Assembly: GCA_018267915.1 (NCBI GenBank)
Contig: JAFDXN010000025.1
Coordinates: forward strand, 496,001-560,000
Origin: Bacteroidota bacterium
GTDB taxonomy: Bacteria > Bacteroidota > Bacteroidia > Chitinophagales > Chitinophagaceae
Length of the DNA stretch: 64,000 bases
Reading direction: 5' to 3'
Shown: in pieces, positions 1-9,400 of the stretch
Position numbering within the stretch: the stretch's first letter is position 1
Layout of the letters: every line of letters starts with the position of its first letter
Position numbers and translations under genes: made by a program
The notes under the pieces: generated by a model
Database searches by the model: none
Seen by the model: only the letters and a program-made list of their open reading frames with translations
Told to the model about the DNA's origin: nothing

Positions 1-1002
1 ATGGATTGGAAACACTTAAGCTTCGCGCACCCGTTTTTTTTCGGGCTGTTGTTGCTTATTCCGTTCATGATATGGTGGCAGCGCCGTGGCAACCGCAAGG
101 CTGATAGCCCCGCGCTTCGCCTTACCACCCTCCACAGCCTGCATCGGGTGAAGCCCACCACGCGCGTGCGCCTGCGCCCGCTGCTATTTGTTTTGCGGGT
201 CATTGCCCTCATCATGCTCGTTATCTCTCTCGCAAGGCCACAGTCCAGCAACGTCACTGAGTCTATCGATAGCGAAGGCATAGACATCGTCATCAGCCTC
301 GACGTATCAGGCAGTATGCTGGCACAGGACTTCAAGCCCAACCGTATCGAGGCAGCCAAGTCCATTGCACTCAGCTTCATCGATCAGCGACCTACCGACC
401 GTATAGGCTTCGTGATCTTCGCCGGCGAAAGTTTTACGCAATGCCCCCTAACCATCGATCACAATGTCCTTAAAGAACAGGTTAGCCAGGTAAAGAGTGG
501 CGTACTCGTAGATGGCACCTCCATCGGTATGGGACTCGCTACCGCTGTCGACCGCCTGCGCAATTCAAAAGCAAAAAGCAAGGTTATCATCCTGCTCACC
601 GATGGTGTCAATAATACAGGTCTCATCGATCCTAATACAGCCCTCGAGATCGCTAAGGCATATAAAGTGCGTGTCTACACAGTAGGCATCGGCACCGAGG
701 GCCAGGCGCCTTATCCCGTGCAGACGCCTTTCGGCACCCAAACCCAGATGATGCCGGTACAGATCGATGAGCCGCTGCTGAGGCAGATAGCAGGCCAGAC
801 AGGTGGCAAATACTTCCGCGCCACTGGCAACAGTTCCATGGCCGCCATCTACCGCGAGATCGATAAGATGGAAAAGACCCGTATCGAGATCAGCTCTTAC
901 AAGCACTATGCCGAGCTGTTTTTCCCCTTCGCCTGCATCGCGCTCATTTGCCTGGGCCTTGAGTTAGTATTGCGCTATACTCTCTTCCGCAGCCTCACAT
1001 AA
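1..1002 (+). CDS. BatA/BatB-like VWA-domain membrane protein
   Basis: This is a 333-aa inner-membrane protein of the Bacteroidota aerotolerance (Bat) family. Two N-terminal hydrophobic segments (about residues 10-27 and 60-78) precede a von Willebrand A domain, and a last membrane helix lies at about 306-328. The MIDAS metal-binding motif DVSGS is at residues 101-105, and the VWA continues with an LLTDGVNN stretch. In this family the VWA domain faces the periplasm; Bat proteins are usually encoded with a MoxR ATPase and a DUF58 protein. Those partners are not in view because the window starts exactly at this ATG, and the next gene is an unrelated cold shock gene, so this is probably the last gene of its operon. 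BatA and BatB cannot be separated with certainty here. Confidence 0.85.
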   Translation: MDWKHLSFAHPFFFGLLLLIPFMIWWQRRGNRKADSPALRLTTLHSLHRVKPTTRVRLRPLLFVLRVIALIMLVISLARPQSSNVTESIDSEGIDIVISLDVSGSMLAQDFKPNRIEAAKSIALSFIDQRPTDRIGFVIFAGESFTQCPLTIDHNVLKEQVSQVKSGVLVDGTSIGMGLATAVDRLRNSKAKSKVIILLTDGVNNTGLIDPNTALEIAKAYKVRVYTVGIGTEGQAPYPVQTPFGTQTQMMPVQIDEPLLRQIAGQTGGKYFRATGNSSMAAIYREIDKMEKTRIEISSYKHYAELFFPFACIALICLGLELVLRYTLFRSLT

Positions 1003-1029
1003 ACTATTTGAGCTATTTATCTAAACTTA

Positions 1030-1061
1030 TTGCTGAATACCAGATATTTACCTTACCTTCG
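1030..1061 (+). promoter_or_regulatory. Bacteroidota-type promoter of the cold shock gene
   Basis: A TTG at 1030-1032 and TACCTTCG at 1054-1061 are separated by 21 nt. This fits the Bacteroidota -33 TTG / -7 TAnnTTTG pattern with one mismatch in the -7 box. The box ends 30 nt before the start codon, so the 5' leader would be only about 25 nt. Confidence 0.45.
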
Positions 1062-1091
1062 TGCTTTATTAATTTATTTATTTTTTACACA

Positions 1092-1283
1092 ATGCAAGAA
1101 GGTACAGTAAAATTCTTCAATGTAACCAAAGGTTTTGGTTTCATTAAGCCTAACGATGGCGGACAAGACATCTTTGTTCACGTATCTGGTCTCATCGACG
1201 AGATCCATGAGAACGACAAAGTTTCTTATGAAGTACAAAATGGCAAAAAAGGTTTAAACGCAGTTAACGTTCGCGTTATCTAA
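1092..1283 (+). CDS. Cold shock protein, CspA family
   Basis: A 63-aa single cold-shock domain that binds single-stranded nucleic acid and acts as an RNA chaperone. The RNP1 motif is seen as KGFGFI and RNP2 as DIFVHVS. I chose the ATG at 1092 because the protein then begins MQEGTVKFF, the normal start of the family; the open frame extends upstream to 1008 but that part looks like non-coding A+T-rich DNA. Promoter-like boxes lie at 1030-1061 and a hairpin terminator at 1313-1339, so this is a monocistronic gene. The long structured cold-shock leader of E. coli cspA is absent. Confidence 0.95.
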   Translation: MQEGTVKFFNVTKGFGFIKPNDGGQDIFVHVSGLIDEIHENDKVSYEVQNGKKGLNAVNVRVI

Positions 1284-1312
1284 GTATATACTTATTTTTA
1301 GACATTACCCTC

Positions 1313-1339
1313 AAGGCTCGCTTTCGCGCGCCTTTTTTT
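1313..1339 (+). terminator. Rho-independent terminator after csp
   Basis: AAGGC (1313-1317) pairs with GCCTT (1330-1334) around a G+C-rich loop and is followed directly by a run of T. Confidence 0.6.
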
Positions 1340-1354
1340 ATTGATCAAACAGAC

Positions 1355-1410
1355 CGTCATTGCGAGGAGGGCCATTTGATTTTAGCCTCTCCGACGTGGC
1401 AATCTATCCT
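1355..1410. repeat. Dispersed intergenic repeat (CGTCATTGCGAGG type)
   Basis: The segment begins CGTCATTGCGAGGAGG and ends GACGTGGCAATCT, with ATTGC/GCAAT as inverted ends. Elements of this general sequence are common in intergenic DNA of Bacteroidota and other bacteria; I recognise the type but see only this copy here. Confidence 0.5.
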
Positions 1411-1427
1411 TCATGAGTTTGCCAGGG

Positions 1428-1441
1428 CAAAAGAAAAGTAA
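1428..1441. repeat. Half copy of the CAAAAGAAAAGTAA repeat
   Basis: The 14 bases match the right arm of the inverted repeat at 2784-2817. A similar left arm is at 34324-34338. Confidence 0.4.
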
Positions 1442-1514
1442 AAGCACAATTGTTGTAAAAAAGTTGAAGCTTGCATCATGACGATCTGATAAAAACACTC
1501 TAACGCAACATACC

Positions 1515-2087
1515 ATGGTAACCATACTCGACAAAAACACCGCGCTCATCCTCATTGATCTGCAAAAGGGGATACTGCAAAATCGCCCTCCGGAAGTTTT
1601 TGAAAGTACCTTAGCAAATGCTGCTAAGTTGGTCGATGCATTTCATCAGGCATCACTGCCTGTTGTCTTCGTCAATGTCGATCCCTCAAAGGCCAACTGG
1701 CAGCAAATACGCAAAGAGGCACAAACGCCGGCAATAAATTTCACACCCGAAATGTTGGAGATCGTTCCTCAACTTTATGTCCGCCCCGGTGATATCCGCA
1801 TCACCAAGCACACATGGGGTGCCTTCTTCGAAACAGCGCTGCATGAGGAGCTGAAGAAGAGAAGTGTAACACAGATCGTTATCTGCGGTGTATCCACCAG
1901 CATAGGCGTGGAAGGCACCGCAAGGCAGGCCAGCGAACTGGGCTACAACATCGCTTTCGCTACCGACGCGATGACCGATATGGTCCCCGAATCGCACGAG
2001 CGCAGCATCAAATACATATTCCCGCGAATGGGCGAGCTCGATACAACAGAAAATATTTTGAAGATTATCGGACTAGAACTCAAATAG
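1515..2087 (+). CDS. Isochorismatase-family cysteine hydrolase
   Basis: A 190-aa cytoplasmic hydrolase of the isochorismatase-like fold. The expected catalytic triad is visible as Asp15 (LIDLQKG), Lys98 (ITKHTWGAF) and Cys124 (VICGVSTSIGVEGT). The length is normal for the single-domain family. Substrates in this family range from isochorismate to nicotinamide and other amides, and nothing here fixes the substrate; there are no siderophore genes nearby. The start is the ATG at 1515. The gene stands alone between repeat-containing spacers. Confidence 0.85.
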   Translation: MVTILDKNTALILIDLQKGILQNRPPEVFESTLANAAKLVDAFHQASLPVVFVNVDPSKANWQQIRKEAQTPAINFTPEMLEIVPQLYVRPGDIRITKHTWGAFFETALHEELKKRSVTQIVICGVSTSIGVEGTARQASELGYNIAFATDAMTDMVPESHERSIKYIFPRMGELDTTENILKIIGLELK

Positions 2088-2310
2088 GCAAGCAAAAGCG
2101 GCAAATAGCAGCTTTTTCATTGAGAAATAGAAATTTTCTAGTTAATGATGAGCTTTGCCGTTACCTTGTTATCTGCACTTTGCCATTGCACTAGATAGCT
2201 GCCTTTAGTCCAATCTTTCGTATTTATGACGATGGTACTTGTGCCATTCTTTGCTTTTGTGAATACACTTGTTCACCATTGGCAGCAAGTACTGCCAATC
2301 CTTAACTCGT

Positions 2311-2650
2311 CCTCGTTTGTAACGAGGATGTATCGGCTTGGCGTTTGCAACGCCCGAATAAAAACACCCATTAGCAATTTCAATTTTATCACTACTTACC
2401 CCCAAAATTTGGCGGCCACATCTTCCCGATTGTAACTTGCGCGGTTGCGGAAAAATTTTTCGTACAACGACCAATTTGCACATTTGCACATTGTAGAAAG
2501 TTCTTTGAAATATGGAAAACAATTGGCACTAACCTGGGGCATTTTTTCAGGTGCGGGTGGGCAAAAAGTGGGTAATTTTTGGGAAATTTTTTTCACCCAA
2601 CACATTGATTATCAATCAAACCCCGTGATAAAAAAATCGCGGGAATAAGT
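2311..2650. repeat. Dispersed repeat family, copy A (degenerate)
   Basis: It contains two small palindromes, CCTCGTTTGTAACGAGG (2311-2327) and GGCGTTTGCAACGCC (2340-2354). These are followed by an ACCCCC tract, an AACTTGCGC element near 2435, and a TTTTTCACCCA...ATCAATCA tail near 2590-2620. The same elements occur at 51790-51930 and, in part, 52616-52745. Confidence 0.55.
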
Positions 2651-2783
2651 CACGATAATCGGCATCTTGATGTCCTTGAGACTTGCTGGCTCCGCACCCA
2701 TGCTCGACTTCCCCCACGCAACACGCAGCAGAGCTAAGCCCATTTCCGCGGAGCGATCGAAGATGGGCGCGGCTTTTCTTTTG

Positions 2784-2817
2784 TTACTTTTCTTTTGCCA
2801 AGACAAAAGAAAAGTAA
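2784..2817. repeat. Perfect 14-bp inverted repeat, dispersed
   Basis: TTACTTTTCTTTTG at 2784-2797 pairs perfectly with CAAAAGAAAAGTAA at 2804-2817 over a 6-nt loop. It lies downstream of kbl and could act as its terminator, but single arms recur at 1428-1441 and 34324-34338, so it is also a dispersed repeat. Confidence 0.6.
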
Positions 2818-2860
2818 GGATGAGTAGAGAAAAGCAGTTGACTTTGAGAAGACATGACGG

Positions 2861-4063
2861 TTATGCCACTTGCGCCTTGATCACGCCAAGCTCCTTACCG
2901 ATCTTGGTGAATGCCGTGATCGCCTTGTCAAGGTGCTCACGCTCATGCCCTGCCGATATCTGCACGCGTATGCGCGCCTGCCCTTTAGGAACAACGGGGT
3001 AGAAGAAGCCGGTCACATAAATACCCTCGTCCAGAAGCCTGGCCGCCATCTGCTGCGCCACCACTGCATCGTAAAGCATAATAGGTGCAATAGCGTGCGT
3101 GCCCGGTTTTATATCGAAGCCCGCCTCGGTCATCTTGCTGCGGAAGTAAACAGTATTCTCCTCAAGCTTGTCGCGTAGTGCGGTCGTCTCGCTCAGCATA
3201 TCCAGCACTGCTATCGATGCGCCAACGATGGCCGGCGCCAGCGAATTAGAGAACAGGTAAGGCCTGCTGCGCTGGCGCAGCATCTCGATGATCTCTTTGC
3301 GGCCGCTGGTGAAGCCACCCGATGCACCGCCCAGTGCCTTGCCCAGTGTGCCGGTAATGATATCTATCCTGCCCATCACATTGCAGAGCTCATGTACACC
3401 GCGGCCGGTCTTGCCCATAAAGCCCGACGAGTGGCTCTCGTCTATCATCACCAGTGCGTCATACTTATCGGCCAGGTCGCAGATCTTATCGAGCTGCGCA
3501 ATAGTCCCGTCCATCGAGAATACCGAGTCGGTAACGATGAGTCGCGTACGTGCTCCCGAAAGAGCTTGCAATTGCGCCTCAAGGTCGGCCATGTCATTAT
3601 GTTTATAGCGCGCGCGTTGTGCCTTGCACAGGCGCACACCGTCTATGATAGATGCATGGTTCAGCTCGTCCGATATGATGGCGTCCGCTTCATTCAGCAG
3701 AGGTTCAAACACGCCGCCATTCGCGTCAAAGCAGGCCACGTATAGTATGGTATCTTCTGTGCCGAGAAAATTTGCGATCTTCTCTTCCAGTTCTTTGTGT
3801 ATATCCTGTGTGCCGCAGATGAAACGTACCGAGCTCATGCCGTAGCCGCGATGGTCGATGGCTTTGTGCGCAGCTTCTATCACCTTCGGGTGCGACGAAA
3901 GGCCCAGGTAGTTATTGGCGCAGAAGTTCAGCACCTTTTTGCCATTCACCACTATCTCGGCGCCCTGCTCCGATTCTATGATGCGTTCATTCTTGAACAG
4001 TCCTGTGTCTTTTATCTCCTGCAGTTCTTTCTGCAGCCGCTGGTAAAATGAATTTCCCGCCAT
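2861..4063 (-). CDS. kbl: Glycine C-acetyltransferase (2-amino-3-ketobutyrate CoA ligase)
   Basis: A 400-aa PLP enzyme of the alpha-oxoamine synthase family that interconverts 2-amino-3-ketobutyrate plus CoA with glycine plus acetyl-CoA, the second step of threonine degradation. The PLP lysine is Lys242 in GTLGKALGG; His136 (NHASII) and Asp208 (IDESHSSG) are the expected cofactor contacts. The length matches E. coli Kbl (398 aa), and the motif [14 protein letters not shown] is typical of Kbl rather than of serine palmitoyltransferase or BioF, although BioF-like activity cannot be excluded. Threonine dehydrogenase (tdh) is not adjacent. It starts at the ATG at 4063. Confidence 0.93.
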   Translation of the reverse strand: MAGNSFYQRLQKELQEIKDTGLFKNERIIESEQGAEIVVNGKKVLNFCANNYLGLSSHPKVIEAAHKAIDHRGYGMSSVRFICGTQDIHKELEEKIANFLGTEDTILYVACFDANGGVFEPLLNEADAIISDELNHASIIDGVRLCKAQRARYKHNDMADLEAQLQALSGARTRLIVTDSVFSMDGTIAQLDKICDLADKYDALVMIDESHSSGFMGKTGRGVHELCNVMGRIDIITGTLGKALGGASGGFTSGRKEIIEMLRQRSRPYLFSNSLAPAIVGASIAVLDMLSETTALRDKLEENTVYFRSKMTEAGFDIKPGTHAIAPIMLYDAVVAQQMAARLLDEGIYVTGFFYPVVPKGQARIRVQISAGHEREHLDKAITAFTKIGKELGVIKAQVA

Positions 4064-4189
4064 TGGTACGTATTTTAAGGCAAAATAAAGGCAAACCGTT
4101 TATTTTTCTTAAAGTATTCCCAAAAACATTAGTAACCTTAGATTGCGGCTGGGCGCTGATTATATTTACAAGCTTATATAACACTCTTT

Positions 4190-4912
4190 TTGCGATATAC
4201 CATAGCCATATTGTTGCTTTTGTTTGCAGGTTTTGCAAAAGCCCAGGTACTCCGCGGCGTCATCACCGATTCGGCGACGCATAAGCCGCTCTACCCGGTC
4301 ACTGTCGTTAATCTCGACACAAGGGAGAGTGCCTACAGCGATGAAAAAGGTAACTACAGCATAGCCGTTCGCCCGGGCAATCATGTAGCCTATACATACA
4401 TAGGTTACAAGCCCCAGCAGCGCATTATCAGATACGTTTTGGGCGACATGCAGATCAATGTGCAGATGCAGGGCGTTAACTACCAGCTCGATGAATTTAC
4501 TGTAAGGCCGGGATACACGCCCTATCAAATAGATTCTTTGCAGCGGCGCTCCACTTACCAGCGCCCGCTTGCTTTACCACATGCCAGCCCTTTCAACAGT
4601 CCGATTTCGGCCATCGCGCAGCTCTTTGCCCCTACCACCAAACAGACCTTCCGCTTCCAGAAAAGCTACGCAAAATGGGAGAGCCAGTTGTTCATCGATA
4701 GCCGTTATAGCCCCGAACTGGTAACCCAGCTCACCGGCCTCACAGGCGATTCACTGGGCAATTTTATGAATGCCACCCCCATGCCTTACGACTATGCCCG
4801 CACCGCCACCGAGCTGGAAATTAAAATGTGGATACGCTACAACTATAAGCAGTGGCTGAAGAACGGTGCAAAGGCTGTGTACGAAGACACCGCAGCGAAC
4901 AAGAAGCAGTAA
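4190..4912 (+). CDS. Secreted CarboxypepD_reg-like domain protein, TTG start
   Basis: A 240-aa exported protein. A signal peptide of about 18 residues ending AKA|Q is followed by a carboxypeptidase regulatory-like beta-sandwich (about 19-105: GVITDSATHKPLYPVTVV...DEKGNYSI). The C-terminal half, of unknown function, ends in a Lys-rich tail. The signal peptide begins at a TTG at 4190; there is no in-frame ATG until well inside the domain, so TTG is the start. In Bacteroidota such domains sit at the N-terminus of SusC-like receptors, but here the protein is free-standing. The role is unknown. It precedes the flavoprotein gene by about 60 nt and may be cotranscribed with it. Confidence 0.8.
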   Translation: MRYTIAILLLLFAGFAKAQVLRGVITDSATHKPLYPVTVVNLDTRESAYSDEKGNYSIAVRPGNHVAYTYIGYKPQQRIIRYVLGDMQINVQMQGVNYQLDEFTVRPGYTPYQIDSLQRRSTYQRPLALPHASPFNSPISAIAQLFAPTTKQTFRFQKSYAKWESQLFIDSRYSPELVTQLTGLTGDSLGNFMNATPMPYDYARTATELEIKMWIRYNYKQWLKNGAKAVYEDTAANKKQ

Positions 4913-4973
4913 GCTATATTTTCTCACTATACCATTATTTAGCTTGCCGCCTGTATTTTGTTTAACTTGCTGT

Positions 4974-5696
4974 ATGATTCCACCATGGCAAACGGGAATA
5001 GTGAAACAAATCGAGCAGGCTACTCATAATACCCGCAGGTATTGGATAGAGCTGCCCGATACACCCGTTTTTGATTTCAAGCCTGGTCAGTTCGTCACGC
5101 TCGATCTGCCGATACACGAGCAGCGCAACAAGCGCTGGCGCAGCTACAGCATAGCCTCCATGCCCGATGGCAGTAACGTGCTGGAATTGGTGATCTCTTA
5201 CATTGAAGACGGTGTGGCGACGAATTACATCTTTAAGGAGATCAAAGAAGGCAGCACATTTACCTTACGCGGACCGCAGGGCGTATTTACCATGCCCGAT
5301 CAAATGGAGAAAGATCTGTTCCTCATCTGCACAGGCACAGGCATTGCCCCCTTTCGCAGCATGCTGCATTATATCAATACACACAGCATACCGCACGGGC
5401 AGATACATCTGATATACGGCACACGCACCCAGGGCGATCTGCTCTATGCCGGGGAAATGCGCGACCTGGAAAAGATGATGCCGAAGTTCGAATACAATCC
5501 CACCCTCTCCCGCGAAGACTGGGAAGGGTACAAAGGTTACGTACACGCTATCTATGAAAAACTATGTTGCGACTACGGCTATCGCCCGGCACACTTTATG
5601 CTCTGCGGCTGGCGCGCCATGATCGACGAGGCAAAAGAGCGCATCCTGAAAATGGGCTACGATAAAAAAGACATCCACCTGGAACTGTACGGATAA
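4974..5696 (+). CDS. Ferredoxin-NADP reductase-like flavoprotein
   Basis: A 240-aa FAD/NAD(P)H oxidoreductase of the FNR superfamily. The FAD-binding motif RSYS is at residues 56-59, and the NAD(P)-binding signature CTGTGIAPFRSM is at 119-130. The C-terminus has CGWRAMIDEA and ends ELYG. There is no 2Fe-2S or globin domain, so it is a stand-alone reductase that transfers electrons between NAD(P)H and a carrier. The ATG at 4974 gives the proper N-terminus (MIPPWQTGIV); the upstream extension to 4866 overlaps the previous gene and is not conserved in character. The partner is unknown. Confidence 0.85.
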   Translation: MIPPWQTGIVKQIEQATHNTRRYWIELPDTPVFDFKPGQFVTLDLPIHEQRNKRWRSYSIASMPDGSNVLELVISYIEDGVATNYIFKEIKEGSTFTLRGPQGVFTMPDQMEKDLFLICTGTGIAPFRSMLHYINTHSIPHGQIHLIYGTRTQGDLLYAGEMRDLEKMMPKFEYNPTLSREDWEGYKGYVHAIYEKLCCDYGYRPAHFMLCGWRAMIDEAKERILKMGYDKKDIHLELYG

Positions 5697-5717
5697 AACA
5701 GCCGGTGTACTAAAATA

Positions 5718-5755
5718 AAAAGAGGCGGGTGACATACCCGCCTCGCATATTTTAT
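5718..5755. terminator. Bidirectional terminator between convergent genes
   Basis: GAGGCGGGT (5722-5730) pairs with ACCCGCCTC (5736-5744). It is flanked by A-rich sequence on the left and T-rich sequence on the right, so it can serve both the plus-strand flavoprotein and the minus-strand DUF5606 gene. Confidence 0.8.
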
Positions 5756-5766
5756 ATAAAGCCTTT

Positions 5767-6366
5767 TTACTCTTCGGTCTTTTTCTTTTTAGCTGCTGTT
5801 TTTTTAGCTGGTTTTTCTTCCCCACCTGCTTCAGCCGGCTCTGCAGCTTTCTTTTTCTTCGGTGCTGCTTTTTTGGCAGGCTTTTCAGCGGGCGCTTCTT
5901 CAGCTACAGGTGCAGGCGCTTCCGCTACAGGTGCTTCAGCGGGTGCTTCCTCTGCGGGCACTTCCCTGGTCAATGCTTCAAAGTTCAGCAGCTCGTTTGC
6001 TTTCAGCAGGTCATACCACTTCAGCATCTTCTTCATATCGCTCACGTATACCCGTTCTTCGTCGATGTCAGGGAATACTGTTTTGAAGTATCCCTTTATG
6101 GTATTGTTGTCCGCGTTCTTGGCATCTGCCATAGCCACGCTGCCGTCGTTGTCCTTCATTTTCTGAAAAACTTCGTGCAGGCGCACATTATCTCCTGTCG
6201 TGTAAACCTCGATGCTTTCAAGAGGCGTTACATTGTGCAGGCGTGCCGATATGAACTTGGTGCTCTTATCCGAAAGGTTCCGCACTATTGCGCCGTCACT
6301 CTTTGTTGTCAGGAGTTGGAAAAGGCCTCCCAGGCCGGTAACTGCTACGATTTCTCTGTATTCCAT
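5767..6366 (-). CDS. DUF5606 protein with Ala/Pro/Lys/Glu-rich tail
   Basis: A 199-aa cytoplasmic protein. Residues 1 to about 135 look like the Bacteroidota-specific DUF5606 domain (EYREIVAVTGLGGLFQLL... with LHEVFQKM), whose function is not known to me. Residues from about 136 onward form a low-complexity tail of EAPAEAP-type repeats followed by Lys-rich blocks (KPAKKAAPKKKK and similar), resembling histone H1-like tails. The tail suggests a disordered, charged segment that could bind nucleic acid or acidic partners; that is inference. It starts at the ATG at 6366. A TATTTTTG box on the minus strand (6384-6391) lies 17 nt upstream and could be its -7 element. Confidence 0.8.
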   Translation of the reverse strand: MEYREIVAVTGLGGLFQLLTTKSDGAIVRNLSDKSTKFISARLHNVTPLESIEVYTTGDNVRLHEVFQKMKDNDGSVAMADAKNADNNTIKGYFKTVFPDIDEERVYVSDMKKMLKWYDLLKANELLNFEALTREVPAEEAPAEAPVAEAPAPVAEEAPAEKPAKKAAPKKKKAAEPAEAGGEEKPAKKTAAKKKKTEE

Positions 6367-6375
6367 ATTAAAACT

Positions 6376-6420
6376 AAGGGAGGCAAAAATAAGCTTTTAC
6401 ACTTAATTTTTGCCTCCCTT
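6376..6420 (-). terminator. Hairpin between adhesin and DUF5606 gene
   Basis: AAGGGAGGCAAAAAT (6376-6390) and ATTTTTGCCTCCCTT (6406-6420) form a perfect 15-bp stem. It lies downstream of the minus-strand adhesin, so a terminator is likely, though the following T-run is short. It also overlaps the presumed promoter of the DUF5606 gene. Confidence 0.5.
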
Positions 6421-6471
6421 TTCCTGAATATTCTTGTTGGCAATTTACAATTACCCGGAGGGCTGAAAGCC

Positions 6472-9400
6472 TTACCGGATAAGAGTTATATCGCCTTTTA
6501 TCATTTGTTTGTTGCTGGCATCGCCTTTGTTGCCGCAGATGAACTCCATATAGAAGAAGTAAGTACCCATATCTTGTGGCACACCGTTATAGGTTCCGTC
6601 CCATGCATCGGTAATGTTGGTAGTGGTAAACACCAGCTGGCCGAATCGGTTAAAGATAGACAACTTCAGCAGGGTCATATCACCTTTATATACCGGGCGG
6701 AACCTGTCGTTCTTGCCGTCGCCATTGGGGGTAAAGGCATTCGGGAGGTAAGGTGTACAGCAGTTGTCGTATTCCACTTCTGCCTCACCTGAAGACAGAC
6801 AGTCGTGCGCATCATGTATCACCACCCTGTAGAAGCCATTTGGCAGGCCCGTGATCCTGTTAATGCCGGAAGGACGGGTTGTGTCAGTACTCCATACGTA
6901 GCTGTAAGGAGGCGTACCGCCTTTCACATCCGCTATCACCGCACCATTGTCGTCAATGCCCTCGCAAAGGTTGCCGTTCGTCGACATTTTGGTTTGGATA
7001 GAGTCGGGCTGCGGAACAGGTACCCTTTCAGACTTTTTACAGTTCTTGCTATCGTATACAGTTATGATGTGGTAACCCGCAGCCTCGCCCGTAAATTCGG
7101 GGTTCGTGGTCGGCGGATCAGGCATGCCATCTACCTGGTAAGTGAATGGCGGTACACCACCAGATGCATTCACGAAGATGATACCGTCGCTGGAGCCGAA
7201 GCAGGTTGTCGGTGTAATAGTTGGCTCAGGCAACACTATGTGCGGGAAGCCTACGAGTGTGATGCTCGTATCGTGCGTACAACTATTGCTATCGATGACG
7301 TAGAAACTGTAAGTGCCTTCAGGAAGCTGGCTGAAGGTAGCGCCCGATGTATAGTTCGATTGCGACTGCGAATACATGTAAGGTGGTGTGCCCCCGGAAG
7401 CCATAAGCGTCACCGAGCCGTCGGCGAAGCCTTCACAAGTAGGATTCGTGATATTCGCACCTGCAAATGTGAGTGGATCAGGCTGCTCAAGTGTTACGTT
7501 GGTGTCAATGTTACAGGAGTTGAAGTCGCGCAAATGGATGGTATGTGGTCCTGCATAAAGATTGCCGAGGCTGCTGGACGACTGGAATGGGAAACCATCC
7601 ACTGCATAACTATAAGCCGGTGTGCCGCCTGTAGCAAATACCTGTATCACGCCATTCTGATCGCCCGCGCATTTAGGCTCTTGCAGCAAAAGATCAACGA
7701 TCTCGAGTTTCGGAGGCTGGGTAACTGTGACGATCGTGTCGTAAGTGCAGCCGTTATTGTCTTTGATATGTATGGTATCCACGCTTGTTGGCAGCCCGGT
7801 GAATATGTTGGTTGCACTCAATGTACCGTTGTTCAGTGCGTAAGTATAAGCAGGTGTACCGCCCGTACCCAATGCCGTGATGCTGCCATTGCTGAAGCCG
7901 AAGCAGGTAGGCCTAACGATGCTGATCGTGGTGCCTAACACCGGCGGTTCTGTTACCGGCACAGTAGTGTCCTTGATACACCCGTTGGCGTCTTTAATGT
8001 GCACGGTGTAAGTGCCCGCAGGCATACCCGGGAAGTTATTCGTCGGGCTATAAGGATTGGTGCCTAATGCGTACGTATAAGGGCTCTGTGCACCGCTGCC
8101 ATTCACGCTGATCACGCCTATGCTCTGACCGAAGCACAGCTCATTGGTAATATTGAATATACCAACCGGGTTGAGCGAGTCGACAATAGCGATCGTCGTA
8201 TCTTTTATACAGCCGTGAGAATCCTTGATATGGAACGTATAAGTACCTGCAACCAGTGGCTGGAAGGTATTGGACGGACCGTAAGGACCTGCACCCTGTG
8301 AGTAGGTATATGTGGGTGTACCTCCGCCTGCTGTCAGCACCACGCGGCCATCGCCCAGTGTGGCACAAGTAGAATTTTTAACCGAGGCAGTAACGCTGAC
8401 CGGCGTCGGTTGTGTGAGCGTTACAATTGTATCTTTTATACAACAGTTAGCGTCCTTTACATGCAGTGTATAGGTGGCTGCAACGAGACCAACGAATGTA
8501 CTTGAAGGGCCGAACGGTGCTGCGTTAATGCCGTAAGTGTAACCCGGAGTGCCGCCGGATGCCGCTATGGTCATAGTTCCGTTAGCAGAGCCATTACAAG
8601 TGGGCTGCACCATCGTAACGCCTGTTATCCTTAGCAGCGTAGGCTGGGTAAGCGTTATCACGGTGTCTTTGATACAGCTGTTGGCATCTTTGGTATGTAT
8701 AGTGTATGTCCCCGCTATCAGGCCATTGAATGTGTTGGATGCTGTGTATGGGCCTGCACCGTTGGCATAAGTGTAGCCGGGTGTGCCGCCGCTGGCGGTG
8801 ATCACAATAACGCCGGTGGCTGCGCCATTACAAAGTATATTGGTAACCGTAGCAGTTACGGCAACAGGAGTAGGCTGTGTTACTGCAGCCGATGTGTCCA
8901 GGAAGCAGCCCATGGCATCATGCACGTGAATGGTATAGGTAGCAGCCGTAAGACCATTAAAGGTATTAACACCCGAGTACGGACCTGCATTCAACGCATA
9001 AGTATAAGGGCTTACCGCGTTGTTGCCGGTAGCGGTTATACTGCCGTCGTTCCCGCCATTACAAAGCACATTACTAATTACAAGTGTAGCATGCACGGCA
9101 ATTGAGTCGGTCAGCGTCAGTACGGTATCCTTGGCACATCCGGTCGAGTTGTGCACGTGGAATGTGTAGGTGCCCGCTGCAAGATTCGTAAATGTGCCGC
9201 TACCCGTGAAAGGTCCGGCGTTCATTGCATAGGTGTACGGGGGCGCATTATTGTTATAAGCGGCCAGTGTCACTTGTCCATTTGCAAGGCCATTGCAAAG
9301 CGGGCGTTTGATCGATGCGTTCACGTATATCGGCGGGCCATCTGCGAGGGTCCAGGTGCTGTCCTTTATACAAAGGTTTGCATCACGTATATGCAATGTA

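Larger units (their letters stand above)
2088..2860. other. Gene-free spacer rich in repeats
   Basis: I see no convincing gene in this 773-bp stretch. It holds copy A of the dispersed repeat family (2311-2650) and the CTTTTCTTTTG inverted repeat at 2784-2817. The small open frames in it have no family features and repeat-derived composition. Confidence 0.6.

Noticed and set aside
1008..1091. Upstream extension of the cold shock ORF
   Set aside because: The extension is A+T-rich promoter and leader sequence; the cold-shock domain begins at the ATG at 1092.
2226..2648. Small overlapping open frames on both strands
   Set aside because: They fall in repeat copy A, show no conserved features and contradict each other.
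6805..7938. Long open frame (377 codons) on the plus strand
   Set aside because: It is antisense to the SprB-repeat adhesin, whose repeats and sorting domain are clear; the plus-strand frame is Arg/Cys-rich with no family features.
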